Shown: piece after piece, positions 18,645 through 27,218 of the stretch | Numbering within the stretch: position 1 is the first letter of the stretch | Layout of the letters: every line of letters starts with the position of its first letter | From: Wylensekiella montiformis | GTDB taxonomy: Bacteria; Bacillota; Negativicutes; Selenomonadales; Selenomonadaceae | Assembly (NCBI RefSeq): GCF_009697385.1 | Contig: NZ_VUNL01000004.1 | Location: 171,892-235,891, forward strand | Reading direction: 5' to 3' | DNA: 64,000 nucleotides | Translations under genes and position numbers: made by a program | The notes under the pieces: generated by a model | The model's input: the letters and a program-made list of their open reading frames with translations, nothing else | What the model was told of the DNA's origin: nothing | Databases searched by the model: none

Positions 18645-19637
18645 TCAATCCTCCACAGCGGAAAGGTGCTCCTCTCTTCCCTGACGAAAGGCTTCACCAT
18701 ACACGCGATACGCGATCTCCTGCACCCCGAATACAAAATCCTGAGAACAATTATAGATGTATGCCTCATACGGCTCCTGCAGATTTCCTTCCCGTATCGC
18801 CCGGATCGTCTGCAGCGAAGGGTCTTTGAGATACTTGTCCCGGAAGGCCTCTATATCATAGGCGCCGTGATTGGTATACGTCGGCAGAAACAGAATGTCC
18901 GGATTAATGGACACCATCTGCTCCTTGCTCATCGTCTGACCGCTGTGTATGCCGGCTTTCGCCATTCCGTTGACGACTCCGGCATACTGGCAGGCTTCAT
19001 CAAAGGAACAACCGATGCCGCCATAAGCGCTCATCAGCGAGATCAATACGACTGTCTTTCGCTCGGATTCCGGGATCTTTGCGGTCTTGGCCGTAATCTG
19101 ATCCAGCTTGTCCTCCATTTTCTGAACGAGCCGGTCTCCCCGCTCCGGTTCGCCGACGGCCTGAGCAATCAGCCGGATGGTTTCCTTGATCTCGCTGAGA
19201 TTCTTTGCCCCCTTGCAGACCACAACCTTCAGGCCGAGATCCCGCAGCGTTTCCACTTTGGCAATATCGCCCCAGTCCGGCACGATGACCAGATCCGGCT
19301 GCAGGGCCGCGATCTCTTCCACCGAAGGATTCTTAATCCGTTTTTCTACCTGACTGGCCAGCGGCACGATATTGGAACTGACCGGATCGTCCAGCAAATG
19401 ATTCACGGCGGCCATGCGCTCCGGCCTGACCAGCCCCAATACCACCTCGTCCGTACTCATCGACAAGGTCAGAATACGCTGCGGCTTTCCCGGCATATCG
19501 ACGACGGTTCCCCGGTCATCCGTGACCTTGTAGCCCTCGCCGCTCTCTGCCCCGGCAGCCATATCCCGGCATCCCGTCAGGCTCAGCAGCAGAAGCATCA
19601 TCAAAACGGCCAGCAAAGCCCGGCTTTTTTCTCTCAT
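18645..19637 (-). CDS. btuF: Periplasmic binding lipoprotein, BtuF/FepB family
   Basis: A 330-aa lipoprotein. The signal peptide ends in the lipobox LTGC. Next comes a class III binding-protein fold (TDDRGTVVDMPGKPQRILTL, AALQPDLVIVPDWGD) with a long linking helix. The start at 19637 gives a normal signal peptide, and AGGGGG lies about ten bases upstream; a 51-codon longer frame runs into the riboswitch terminator. It is the first gene of the operon. Captured substrate, probably cobalamin, is handed to the BtuC-type permease. Confidence 0.85.
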   Translation of the reverse strand: MREKSRALLAVLMMLLLLSLTGCRDMAAGAESGEGYKVTDDRGTVVDMPGKPQRILTLSMSTDEVVLGLVRPERMAAVNHLLDDPVSSNIVPLASQVEKRIKNPSVEEIAALQPDLVIVPDWGDIAKVETLRDLGLKVVVCKGAKNLSEIKETIRLIAQAVGEPERGDRLVQKMEDKLDQITAKTAKIPESERKTVVLISLMSAYGGIGCSFDEACQYAGVVNGMAKAGIHSGQTMSKEQMVSINPDILFLPTYTNHGAYDIEAFRDKYLKDPSLQTIRAIREGNLQEPYEAYIYNCSQDFVFGVQEIAYRVYGEAFRQGREEHLSAVED

Positions 19638-19713
19638 TTCATGCAATCCCCCTTTTCTGACGAAGCAGACGCCCCGAACTTTGATTCGAGACCCGCTTTC
19701 GGATTTTTTCCAC

Positions 19714-19745
19714 AAAAAAAGACCCTTTTCACAAGGAAAAGAGCC
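19714..19745 (-). terminator. Riboswitch-linked terminator (expression platform)
   Basis: On the minus strand, CTCTTTTC and GAAAAGGG form a stem (19743-19736 with 19730-19723) followed by TTTTTTT (19720-19714). It lies between the cobalamin aptamer and the first gene, as expected of an OFF switch acting at transcription. Confidence 0.7.
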
Positions 19746-19842
19746 ATTTGCAGAAAATCGGCAGACAAACACAGCGGCTTGCCAGAGCATATACCTATGC
19801 CCTGATCCCCTCCCTATCTTTCGTAGATCGTCAGTGATCGTT

Positions 19843-20024
19843 AATTGGGCAGTTCTCCTGGCTCCAGTTCATCGCTTTTCTGCGCCTTCCCAGCAAAACC
19901 ATCGTTTTGCCAGTGACATATCTTATGCAGAATCACTCGCTGTTACAGTGGCGGGACCGCTCCGGCTTTTTACCGGATTTTCTATTAAGTCGTACAAGTG
20001 TAATTGCACTTTGGACACCCAATT
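19843..20024 (-). promoter_or_regulatory. Cobalamin (adenosylcobalamin-type) riboswitch aptamer
   Basis: On the minus strand the conserved elements occur in order: a closing stem AATTGGG with CCCAATT (20024-20018 and 19849-19843), the core GGTCCCGCCACTGTAA near 19950, GGGAAGGCGCAG near 19890, and the B12 box GCCAGGAGAACTGCC (19862-19848), one base from the usual GCCAGGAGACCTGCC. It controls the uptake operon downstream. Confidence 0.92.
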
Positions 20025-20072
20025 CTATTTTGTTCAGATAAAACAATCTAAACATATTTAATTGTTGCATTT

Positions 20073-20101
20073 AGAATAGCATTTCTATTTCTTCTTGTCA
20101 A
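20073..20101 (-). promoter_or_regulatory. Promoter of the B12 uptake operon
   Basis: On the minus strand TTGACA (20101-20096), a 17-base spacer and TATTCT (20078-20073) sit about 50 bases before the riboswitch aptamer. Confidence 0.65.
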
Positions 20102-20110
20102 CCGACAGGA

Positions 20111-20617
20111 TCACTGCTGCTTCATCGCATCATGAAGCGCCTGTTCTTCCTCTTCTGTCATGGTATAGGTCGACTGGCCGGCCTGAATCGGCTTGACGTA
20201 GCTGCGGGAATCCTCCCGGCCAAAGATACTGGAAAGGATCACGCCGTTGTTATGGGAGTCCAGCAATGCCACCGCGTAGCTTAGGTCGCTTCCCATATCG
20301 TCGAAGGCGCGGAAGCGAACCACGCCGACGCGGGTGATCGCGTTCTGCAGCAATTCATTCATGCGCTTGTTTTCCTCGTCAATGCGCTGGTTCTCCGATA
20401 CGACCTTCCGGACTTCATCGATATGGCCCATAAGCATCCGCTCCAAATTGGCCCCGTCTACTCCGGCCATCATTTTCCGATAGCGTTTTTTCATATAGTT
20501 CAGCTTCATGGCCTGATTGACGACCAGTCCCAGCAGAATCAGCCAGCCGATGGCCATACCGATGACAATAAAAGGCATGTTGTCCATCACAATCTTCATA
20601 ACTTGCTGCATATCCAT
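20111..20617 (-). CDS. DUF4446 family membrane protein
   Basis: A 168-aa protein with an N-terminal membrane helix (FIVIGMAIGWLILLGLVV), a charged coiled region (about residues 38-88) and the conserved DUF4446 C-terminal block (VRFRAFDDMGSDLSYAVALL, YVKPI). In Firmicutes this family is often found beside parAB, as here, 69 bases after parB with a parS site between. The function is unknown. Confidence 0.85.
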   Translation of the reverse strand: MDMQQVMKIVMDNMPFIVIGMAIGWLILLGLVVNQAMKLNYMKKRYRKMMAGVDGANLERMLMGHIDEVRKVVSENQRIDEENKRMNELLQNAITRVGVVRFRAFDDMGSDLSYAVALLDSHNNGVILSSIFGREDSRSYVKPIQAGQSTYTMTEEEEQALHDAMKQQ

Positions 20618-20644
20618 TCCTTTTGCCTGCTCCTTTTCTCCGGA

Positions 20645-20660
20645 TGTTTCACGTGAAACA
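20645..20660. promoter_or_regulatory. parS site 1
   Basis: An exact TGTTTCACGTGAAACA, the consensus ParB/Spo0J binding site, between parB and the DUF4446 gene. Confidence 0.95.
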
Positions 20661-20686
20661 TTCTTCTCTCTGTATTTCCTTCCCTA

Positions 20687-21637
20687 TTATACCGTAAATT
20701 TTCCGGTCAGGGAAACTTTTCTGAGCGCATCGATTTTCTGCTGCGTCACATCCTGCTGACTGGTCAGAATCGTTCCCATGATGCGTTCCAAATCTTCCGG
20801 TGAATAAAACTCGATCTCGATCCGGCTCTTTTTCTTGCCCGGATGAATCCGGACCTGCGTTCCAAGAAGGTGCGTCAGTTTCTCCACGGCATCGGTAAGA
20901 TGAACGTCCTGATCGGACGCGGTCTTTTTCTCCTCCGGTGATTTTTGATGCAGATACTCAGGATCGGCCTGCAGCTTTCGCACCAGATGCTCCGATTGAC
21001 GGGCAGACAGATCTTCGGACTGAATATACTCCGCCGCTTCGCGCTGCAGCGACTGATTTTCCAGACCAAGCAACGGCTTGGCCTGTCCCATGGACAAGGC
21101 GCCGTTTGCCACGTAGTCCTGCACATGAGGTTCCAGCTTCAGCAGACGCAGAAAATTTGCGATGTGCGACCGGCTGCGGCCGATCTTTTTCGCCATGATA
21201 TCCTGTGTCAGCCCGAACTCCTTCATCAGCCGGTCATAGGCCTTCGCTTCTTCCAAAGCGTTGAGATCTTCCCGCTGGATGTTTTCAATCAAGGCGATTT
21301 CGCTGATTTCCGCATCGTTGTACTCGCGAATCATCGCGGGAACCATCCGGATCCCCGCCAGCTTCGCAGCCCGAAGGCGGCGCTCTCCGGCGATGAGCTC
21401 ATACCCCTGCTCCGGCAGGCGGCGGACCAACAATGGCTCGATAATACCGATCCGCTTGACGGAATCCTTAAGGTTTTCCAGCGCCGCTTCATCAAAATCC
21501 TGACGCGGCTGATACCGGTTGGGCCGAATTTCCTCGACAGAAATCTCCTGAACCCGGTCGCGCGCAGGCGTCAGCTTCGTGTTTCCCATCAGGGCGCCAA
21601 GCCCCTTGCCCAAACCGCCATGTCCTTTACTTGCCAC
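20687..21637 (-). CDS. parB: Chromosome-partitioning protein ParB (Spo0J)
   Basis: A 316-aa parS-binding CTPase. The N-terminal CTP-binding motif (GERRLRAAKLAG, about residues 80-91) and the ENIQREDLNALEEA box are present. The helix-turn-helix (LTQDIMAKKIGRSRSHIANFLRLL) and a C-terminal dimerization domain follow. It overlaps the end of parA by 11 bases. It spreads from the parS sites listed here. Confidence 0.95.
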   Translation of the reverse strand: MASKGHGGLGKGLGALMGNTKLTPARDRVQEISVEEIRPNRYQPRQDFDEAALENLKDSVKRIGIIEPLLVRRLPEQGYELIAGERRLRAAKLAGIRMVPAMIREYNDAEISEIALIENIQREDLNALEEAKAYDRLMKEFGLTQDIMAKKIGRSRSHIANFLRLLKLEPHVQDYVANGALSMGQAKPLLGLENQSLQREAAEYIQSEDLSARQSEHLVRKLQADPEYLHQKSPEEKKTASDQDVHLTDAVEKLTHLLGTQVRIHPGKKKSRIEIEFYSPEDLERIMGTILTSQQDVTQQKIDALRKVSLTGKFTV

Positions 21638-22400
21638 GTGAAATCACCTCTTTTGCCAGCTTCTGATAAACCTCCGCGCCCTTCGACCGCTTATCGTAAT
21701 AGAGAATCGGCTGTCCGTAAGACGGCGCTTCACTCAAACGCACCGTGCGCGGAATCATCGTCCGGTATACCACATCGCCAAACGCCTCGCGGACCTCCGC
21801 AACGACCTGCTCCGCCAATCTGGTCCGCGAATCGTACATCGTCATGACGACGCCCTCAATTTCCAGCTGCGGATTCAGATTGCTGCGCACGAGATCGATC
21901 GTGTTCATGAGCTGGGAAACGCCCTCCAGCGCATAAAACTCACACTGAATCGGCATGAGAACGGAATCCGCCGCCGCCAAAGAGTTCAAGGTCAGCAGGC
22001 CCAGCGACGGCGGGCAGTCGATCAGAATATAGTCATACCTGTCCTGAACGGGTTCAAGCGCCCGCTTCAGCCGCGTCTCCCGGGAAATCGCCGTCACCAG
22101 TTCCACCTCCGCGCCGGCCAGTTCGATATTCGCCGGCAGGACGTCCACCCGGTATTCCGTCGGCCGGATGACCTCTTGGATGTCCGCCCCGTTGATCAAA
22201 ACATGATAGATGGTCTGTTCCAGAGCCGATTTATCGATTCCAAAGCCGCTGCTGGCATTACCCTGCGGGTCGCAGTCAACCAACAGCACCTTTTTTCGTT
22301 TTTCCGCCAGACAGGCAGCCAGATTGACCGCAGTCGTCGTCTTGCCGACGCCGCCTTTCTGATTGGCCACTGCAATAATTCTCGTCAACGATTCCACCAC
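21627..22400 (-). CDS. parA: Chromosome-partitioning ATPase ParA (Soj)
   Basis: A 257-aa deviant Walker-A ATPase with KGGVGKTT (signature Lys at residue 15). It binds DNA as an ATP dimer and moves ParB-parS complexes; Soj homologues also act on DnaA. The start is uncertain: GTG at 22400, the next GTG, or a TTG at about 22388 preceded by GGTGG. Confidence 0.94.
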   Translation of the reverse strand: MVESLTRIIAVANQKGGVGKTTTAVNLAACLAEKRKKVLLVDCDPQGNASSGFGIDKSALEQTIYHVLINGADIQEVIRPTEYRVDVLPANIELAGAEVELVTAISRETRLKRALEPVQDRYDYILIDCPPSLGLLTLNSLAAADSVLMPIQCEFYALEGVSQLMNTIDLVRSNLNPQLEIEGVVMTMYDSRTRLAEQVVAEVREAFGDVVYRTMIPRTVRLSEAPSYGQPILYYDKRSKGAEVYQKLAKEVISRGK

Positions 22401-22413
22401 TTTCTGCTTTATT

Positions 22414-22442
22414 ATAATAAATGTTACAGTTCACCTTGTAAA
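22414..22442 (-). promoter_or_regulatory. Putative parAB promoter
   Basis: On the minus strand TTTACA (22442-22437) and TATTAT (22419-22414) are separated by 17 bases, immediately upstream of parA. Confidence 0.45.
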
Positions 22443-22564
22443 AATCCGCTATAATAAGTATAATTGTTTCATTACTATATGTTGCATGTGGATACTTATC
22501 ATACCCGATTCTTTCACAGTCCGTTCTTTACTTATATCATAATATGAAATGACGAAAAAGCCAA

Positions 22565-22580
22565 TGTTTCACGTGAAACA
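22565..22580. promoter_or_regulatory. parS site 2
   Basis: An exact TGTTTCACGTGAAACA, with the symmetry extended to 20 bp (AATG...CATT), 23 bases before the methionine synthase activation gene. Confidence 0.95.
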
Positions 22581-22602
22581 TTTTGCCGAAAGGAGGCAAA
22601 AA

Positions 22603-23283
22603 ATGCCTGTTTATAATGCTCCTCTGCTTCAGGTAGATCCGAAGGAAACACGACGCTACGCCGGATTGATGAAGGCAGAAGGATTTGATGAAGAAAAAAT
22701 TGAAAATGCCTGTCAGGATGCCCGGCTGTTAGCTTCGCCGCGGGGAATCTGGCAGATTTATGATTACAACTGCGACAGGCAGGAAGTCTGCGCCGATCCG
22801 CCCTTCATCATTCAGGGGAAAAAAATCGGCGCGCATCTGGCCGGCTGCGACAAGGTGATCCTTCTGTCGGCAACAGTAGGAGAAGAAATTGAAGAAACGG
22901 TGACGCGCCTTTTCGCCGAAGGCGAATACACCGCTTCTGTCCTGCTCGATGCGGCAGCCACGACAGCGGTGGAACAGATCGCGGACGATATGGAAAAGGT
23001 CATTCGGCCCAAGGCGGCGGCTCAGGGATATGGCATGCGCTGGCGATTCAGTCCGGGATATGGCGACTGGCCCATCGATCAGCAGCCGGAACTCATCCGC
23101 CTCGCAAAAGCCGGCGAGATCGGCGTGTCCCTGTCCAGCTCCATGATGCTGATTCCCCGCAAGAGCATCACGGCCATCATCGGTCTTTATAAGGAAGGAA
23201 CCCGGAAGGAACAGGCTGTCCACGCCAAGGGATGCGCAGCCTGCAGCAAGCTCGACTGCCCGTCCCGGGTGATCCGGCCGTAA
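22603..23283 (+). CDS. Methionine synthase activation-domain protein (split MetH C-terminus)
   Basis: A 226-aa protein matching the S-adenosylmethionine-dependent reactivation domain of cobalamin-dependent methionine synthase (RWRFSPGYGDWPI, which resembles the AdoMet-binding RxxxGY motif; SSSMMLIPRKSITAIIGL; C-terminal CAACSKLDCPSR). In E. coli MetH this is the last domain; here it is a separate gene just before metH, whose product lacks it. It probably binds AdoMet and remethylates oxidised cobalamin on MetH in trans. The start at 22603 has AAAGGAGG six bases upstream. Confidence 0.85.
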   Translation: MPVYNAPLLQVDPKETRRYAGLMKAEGFDEEKIENACQDARLLASPRGIWQIYDYNCDRQEVCADPPFIIQGKKIGAHLAGCDKVILLSATVGEEIEETVTRLFAEGEYTASVLLDAAATTAVEQIADDMEKVIRPKAAAQGYGMRWRFSPGYGDWPIDQQPELIRLAKAGEIGVSLSSSMMLIPRKSITAIIGLYKEGTRKEQAVHAKGCAACSKLDCPSRVIRP

Positions 23284-23298
23284 GCCCGGAGTTTCCGG

Positions 23299-23327
23299 TT
23301 GACACATTCCATATTCCCGCTTAGGAT
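23299..23327 (+). promoter_or_regulatory. Putative metH promoter
   Basis: TTGACA (23299-23304), a 17-base spacer and TAGGAT (23322-23327), 40 bases before the metH start. Confidence 0.5.
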
Positions 23328-23366
23328 GAAAGAGACAACATATATCCCGAAAAAAGGAGCAGCCTT

Positions 23367-25748
23367 ATGATTCATATTTTTGACGGTGCCATGGGCACCA
23401 TGCTGCAGGCAGGCGGATTGAAGCCCGGCGCCTGCCCCGAACTCATGAACCTCAAACATCCGGATGTCGTAAAGGGCATACACCGGGCCTACATCGACGC
23501 CGGATCGACCATCATCGAAACGAATACGTTCGGCGCCAGTTCGCTGAAGCTCGCGCACTATGGTCTTCAGGACCGCATGGCGGAAATCAATGCCGCCGCG
23601 GTAAAGATCGCCCGCGAAGCGGCCGACGGCCGGGCAAAAGTTGCGGGTTCGATCGGGCCTACCGGCCGCTTCGTCTTTCCGCTCGGCGATCTGGACTTTG
23701 AGGAAGCTTACCAGTGCTTCTTTGATCAGGCCAGAGCGCTGGCCGAAGCCGGCGCGAATTACCTGCTGTTTGAAACCTGCATCGATATTCAGGAAATGCG
23801 CGCCGCTGTGCTAGCGGCAAAGGACGCGGCACCGGATATTCCCATCATCTGCCAGCTTTCCTACAGCGAGGACGGACGAACCGTCACCGGCACGGATCCC
23901 CGGTCGGCAGCGATTATCCTCGAAGCACTCGGCGCCGACATCATCGGCGTAAACTGCTCGCTTGGCCCGGAACAGCTCGTCCCCATCGTCCGCACATTGG
24001 CACAGAACTGCAGCGTGCCGGTCAGCGTCCAGCCCAATGCCGGAATGCCGCACCTCGACGAAAACGGCGAGACCGTATTCCCGATGGACGCCGCATCTTT
24101 CGGCAGCTGGGCGCCAAAATTGCTGGAAGCCGGCGCCACCTGGCTCGGTGGCTGCTGCGGCACAACACCGGAACATATCCGGGCTATGGCCGAAGCGCTG
24201 AAAGGCTGCTCCGAGCCGGCGCGTCAGCCGCGCCAGCCGAAATTGTGGCTGGCCAGCCGCAGCAAATCCGTCTGCGTCGACCGCTCCCTGCCGACCGTGC
24301 TGATCGGTGAGCGCATCAACCCGACAGGGCGCAAGAAGCTTGCCGCAGAGATCCGCGACGGATCGCTTCTTTCCGTCAAAAAGGAGGCTGTAAATCAGGT
24401 CAAGGCCGGCGCCGCACTGCTCGATGTGAACATGGGCGTTGGCGGAATCGATCAGGCCGCTGCCATGAAAAAAGCCGTATCGGAAATCGCCCAGCTGACC
24501 GACGCCCCGCTGGTCATTGACACCAGCGATGCAAAAGCGCTTGAAGCGGGACTCCGGGCTTATCCGGGGCGCGCACTGATCAATTCCGTCAGCGCCGAAG
24601 ATGCCCGCATCGCCGAATTTCTCCCGCTGGCCCGCAAGTACGGCGCCGCCATTCTCTGCCTGCCCATCACGGAAGACGGCGTGCCGAAAACGGCGGAAGC
24701 CCGGCTGGATGCCGTCCGCTTCATCATTCAGTCAGCAAAAAAACAGGGACTGCGCGACGGCGATTTTCTGCTCGACGCACTGGTCATGACCGTATCTGCA
24801 GATGTCCATGCGTGTCAGGAAGTGCTCCGCACGCTTCAACTCTACCGCCGCGAACTCGGATACCCGTCGACCATGGGCCTTTCCAACATTTCCTTCGGTC
24901 TGCCGAACCGGCCGCTCATCAACAGCACCTTCTTCGCCATGTCTCTGGCCTGCGGACTGGATGCACCGATCATGAATCCTTACGACGAATCCATGCAGCG
25001 GGCGCTCAAGGCATCCGCCGCTCTGCTCGGACATGATCCGAACGGTCTCGCCTTCAGCAAGGATGAAGCAAACCTCAGCGTCCCCAAAAAGGCTGCCGTA
25101 GCAAAGACAAGCGATCTGGATCCCCTTTCCGCCATCAAGCAGGCTGTCATCGAAGGCGAAAAGGATGAAATCGTCGGCTTAGTCGAAAAGGCGCTCCGGG
25201 AAGGCTTTGATTCCAATGAAATCACCGAAAAAGCCCTGACTGCCGCTATGACGGACATCGGCGAGGACTTCGGCTCCGGCCGGATGTTCCTGCCGCAGGT
25301 TCTGCTTTCCGCCGAAACCATGCGGGCCGCCTTCAACCGCCTGAAAGAACTCATTCCGGCCAGCGCCAAGGCAGACAAAGGAACGGTCGTCATCGCCACG
25401 GTAAAGGGCGACGTCCACGATCTCGGCAAAAACATCACCGGCGCATTGCTCGCCAACAGCGGATTCCGTCTTATCGATCTCGGCAAAGACGTCGACGCGG
25501 CAGAAATCGTCAAGGCGGCCATGGAAAATAAAGCCGATATCGTAGGTCTTTGCGCACTCATGACGACCACCATGGTACAAATCGACAAGGTAATCGAACA
25601 ACTCAAAGAAGCAGGCTGCCCGGCCAAAGTCATGGTCGGCGGCGCGGCGGTCACACAGGATTACGCCGACCATGCCGGCGCCGATGCCTACGCATCGGAC
25701 GGCGTCAAGGCCGTAAAACTGGCCAAGGATATGCTGGGGATCCGATAA
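23367..25748 (+). CDS. metH: Cobalamin-dependent methionine synthase core (no activation domain)
   Basis: A 793-aa enzyme that transfers a methyl group from methyltetrahydrofolate through cobalamin to homocysteine. The homocysteine domain (about residues 1-285) has the zinc ligands Cys197, Cys263 and Cys264. The pterin-binding domain (about 305-570) begins IGERINPTGRKK. The cap and B12 domains (about 585-793) carry Asp682-x-His684-x-x-Gly687, where His684 is the cobalt ligand. E. coli MetH has 1227 residues; the missing 430 or so include the activation domain, supplied by the gene upstream. It may depend on the B12 uptake operon nearby. Confidence 0.93.
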   Translation: MIHIFDGAMGTMLQAGGLKPGACPELMNLKHPDVVKGIHRAYIDAGSTIIETNTFGASSLKLAHYGLQDRMAEINAAAVKIAREAADGRAKVAGSIGPTGRFVFPLGDLDFEEAYQCFFDQARALAEAGANYLLFETCIDIQEMRAAVLAAKDAAPDIPIICQLSYSEDGRTVTGTDPRSAAIILEALGADIIGVNCSLGPEQLVPIVRTLAQNCSVPVSVQPNAGMPHLDENGETVFPMDAASFGSWAPKLLEAGATWLGGCCGTTPEHIRAMAEALKGCSEPARQPRQPKLWLASRSKSVCVDRSLPTVLIGERINPTGRKKLAAEIRDGSLLSVKKEAVNQVKAGAALLDVNMGVGGIDQAAAMKKAVSEIAQLTDAPLVIDTSDAKALEAGLRAYPGRALINSVSAEDARIAEFLPLARKYGAAILCLPITEDGVPKTAEARLDAVRFIIQSAKKQGLRDGDFLLDALVMTVSADVHACQEVLRTLQLYRRELGYPSTMGLSNISFGLPNRPLINSTFFAMSLACGLDAPIMNPYDESMQRALKASAALLGHDPNGLAFSKDEANLSVPKKAAVAKTSDLDPLSAIKQAVIEGEKDEIVGLVEKALREGFDSNEITEKALTAAMTDIGEDFGSGRMFLPQVLLSAETMRAAFNRLKELIPASAKADKGTVVIATVKGDVHDLGKNITGALLANSGFRLIDLGKDVDAAEIVKAAMENKADIVGLCALMTTTMVQIDKVIEQLKEAGCPAKVMVGGAAVTQDYADHAGADAYASDGVKAVKLAKDMLGIR

Positions 25749-25783
25749 AATCCCTTGCAAAAGGTTCCTGTCCCAAAGGACGA

Positions 25784-25831
25784 AAAAGGGGCAGAAAGAA
25801 CATGAACGTTCATGTTCTTTCCGCCCCTTTT
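25784..25831. terminator. Bidirectional terminator between metH and pfkA
   Basis: A perfect 26-bp palindrome (25795-25820) is flanked by outer arms AAAAGGGGC and GCCCCTTTT (25784-25792 and 25823-25831). The hairpin is flanked by A and T runs, so it can serve the two convergent genes. Confidence 0.85.
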
Positions 25832-25833
25832 AT

Positions 25834-25849
25834 TGTTGCACGTGAAACA
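25834..25849. promoter_or_regulatory. Degenerate parS-like site
   Basis: TGTTGCACGTGAAACA differs from parS by one base (T to G at position 5), which spoils one half-site. It lies between the terminator and the pfkA stop codon. Confidence 0.5.
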
Positions 25850-25853
25850 AATT

Positions 25854-26816
25854 TCAGAACAACACTTTGGACAAATGAAGATAATCCGGATCCAGTTTCT
25901 TTTTGTTGTTGACCGAATCATGCAGATCGATGGAGACAACGCGGCCTTTGCTGAAGCCGAATACAATATCCGACAGTCCGGAAATCAAAGCGAGTGCGGC
26001 CTGCTCGCCAAGCTGGCTTGCCCGTACGCGGTCAATGACCGAAGGAGATCCCCCACGCTGAATGTGTCCGAGAACCGATACGCGCGTATCGAGTTTCGTG
26101 TGCTCAGCGATATACTGACCGATTTCCTGTCCGCTTCCGGCGCCTTCAGCCACCACGACGAGAATATAGCGTTTTCCCTTCTTGTAGGCTTCTTTCATAT
26201 CCTCGCAGATCTTCTCAAGATCAAACGGCTCTTCCGGAACAAGAATATACTCCGCGCCGCCGGAAATGCCCGACACCAATGCCAGCCAGCCGGAATTGCG
26301 GCCCATGACTTCCATGACGATGACGCGGCGATGTGCCGAAGCCGTATCGCGGAGCTTGTTGATCGCATCGATGATCGTATTGGCCGCCGTATCGCAGCCA
26401 ATCGTATAATCAGATCCCCATACGTCATTATCGATCGTTCCCGGCAATCCAACGATAGGGATGCCCGTCTCCTTGGAGAGCAGAGAAGCGCCGCGCAGCG
26501 AACCATCGCCGCCGATCACGCAGAGTCCCTGAATGCCCCGGTCAACCAGATGCTGATACCCCAGCATGCGGCCTTCCGGCGTTTTCCAGCGCTTGCAGCG
26601 CGCTGTCCCCAGAAACGTACCGCCGCGCTGAATGATGTCGCCGACATCCTTGGACTCCATCTCAAACATATCTTCTTCCAGCAGTCCATGATAACCATCG
26701 CGGATTCCCCATACCTTGACGCCTTCATAAAGCGCCGTACGTACAACAGCACGGGCCGCCGCATTCATTCCCGGGCTGTCCCCGCCGCTGGTCATGACCG
26801 CAATACTTTTCAACAT
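25854..26816 (-). CDS. pfkA: ATP-dependent 6-phosphofructokinase
   Basis: A 320-aa glycolytic enzyme phosphorylating fructose 6-phosphate. ATP site MTSGGDSPGMNAAAR (residues 8-22), GGDGSLRGA, catalytic loop GTIDNDV (the Asp is the base) and MEVMGRNSGWLAL are all present, and the length is that of bacterial PfkA. The start at 26816 has GGGGGG nine bases upstream; longer frames are not in family. It is a single gene. Confidence 0.95.
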   Translation of the reverse strand: MLKSIAVMTSGGDSPGMNAAARAVVRTALYEGVKVWGIRDGYHGLLEEDMFEMESKDVGDIIQRGGTFLGTARCKRWKTPEGRMLGYQHLVDRGIQGLCVIGGDGSLRGASLLSKETGIPIVGLPGTIDNDVWGSDYTIGCDTAANTIIDAINKLRDTASAHRRVIVMEVMGRNSGWLALVSGISGGAEYILVPEEPFDLEKICEDMKEAYKKGKRYILVVVAEGAGSGQEIGQYIAEHTKLDTRVSVLGHIQRGGSPSVIDRVRASQLGEQAALALISGLSDIVFGFSKGRVVSIDLHDSVNNKKKLDPDYLHLSKVLF

Positions 26817-26888
26817 AGTAGAAGTCCCCCCTGAAATATAGGAAAAAGAAAAACTAAAATCTCCTTGAAAAGATCGTACCACCTTCCT

Positions 26889-26899
26889 ATCATAACATA
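26889..26899 (-). promoter_or_regulatory. Putative extended -10 promoter of pfkA
   Basis: TATGAT (26894-26889) is preceded by TG one base upstream on the minus strand, with no good -35 box, about 75 bases before the start codon. Confidence 0.35.
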
Positions 26900-26981
26900 A
26901 ATCCAAGAAATCGAACAGTTCTTTCCCGTAATATTGTAAACGAAACATCACTTTTTTGCTTTCTTGCTTCGGACCGTCTGC

Positions 26982-27010
26982 TTGACAAAAACAGCGGATC
27001 ATGTTAGATT
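26982..27010 (+). promoter_or_regulatory. Promoter before the ZTP riboswitch
   Basis: TTGACA (26982-26987), a 17-base spacer and TAGATT (27005-27010). The predicted start falls just before the aptamer. Confidence 0.65.
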
Positions 27011-27020
27011 GACAATAGAT

Positions 27021-27112
27021 GCTGTGCAACTGACGGAAGTGGAGTACCACGGGGAGCACAGGGAAGAAAAGCCGACCGTCTGGGCACTGCCTGGATTTGT
27101 GTCGGCTTTTTG
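27021..27112 (+). promoter_or_regulatory. ZTP/ZMP (pfl-type) riboswitch with built-in terminator
   Basis: The pfl layout is present: stem 1 CTGTGC/GCACAG (about 27022-27060), an inner GTGG/CCAC pair with the GGGGAGC loop, a linker, then stem GCCGAC (27071-27076) with the conserved C-TGGGCA loop and GTCGGC (27101-27106) followed by TTTTT. The last stem doubles as an intrinsic terminator. ZTP riboswitches turn on purine and folate genes when ZMP/ZTP builds up, which fits the AICAR formyltransferase gene downstream. Confidence 0.9.
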
Positions 27113-27218
27113 CGTTCCCGTGATGCCGCCGTTTCCCGCAGGCATAAAACGACAGGCTTGAAGCTGCCTGTCCCGCTGTGAATTGATCATCTTCAAAAAG
27201 GAAAAGGAGCATCTCGAA

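Noticed and set aside
21630..21645. CACGTGAAA core near the parB start that resembles parS
   Set aside because: Only the centre and part of the right half match; the left half has four mismatches.
22487..22495. Single DnaA-box-like TGTGGATAC between parA and the activation-domain gene
   Set aside because: One isolated one-mismatch box is expected by chance.
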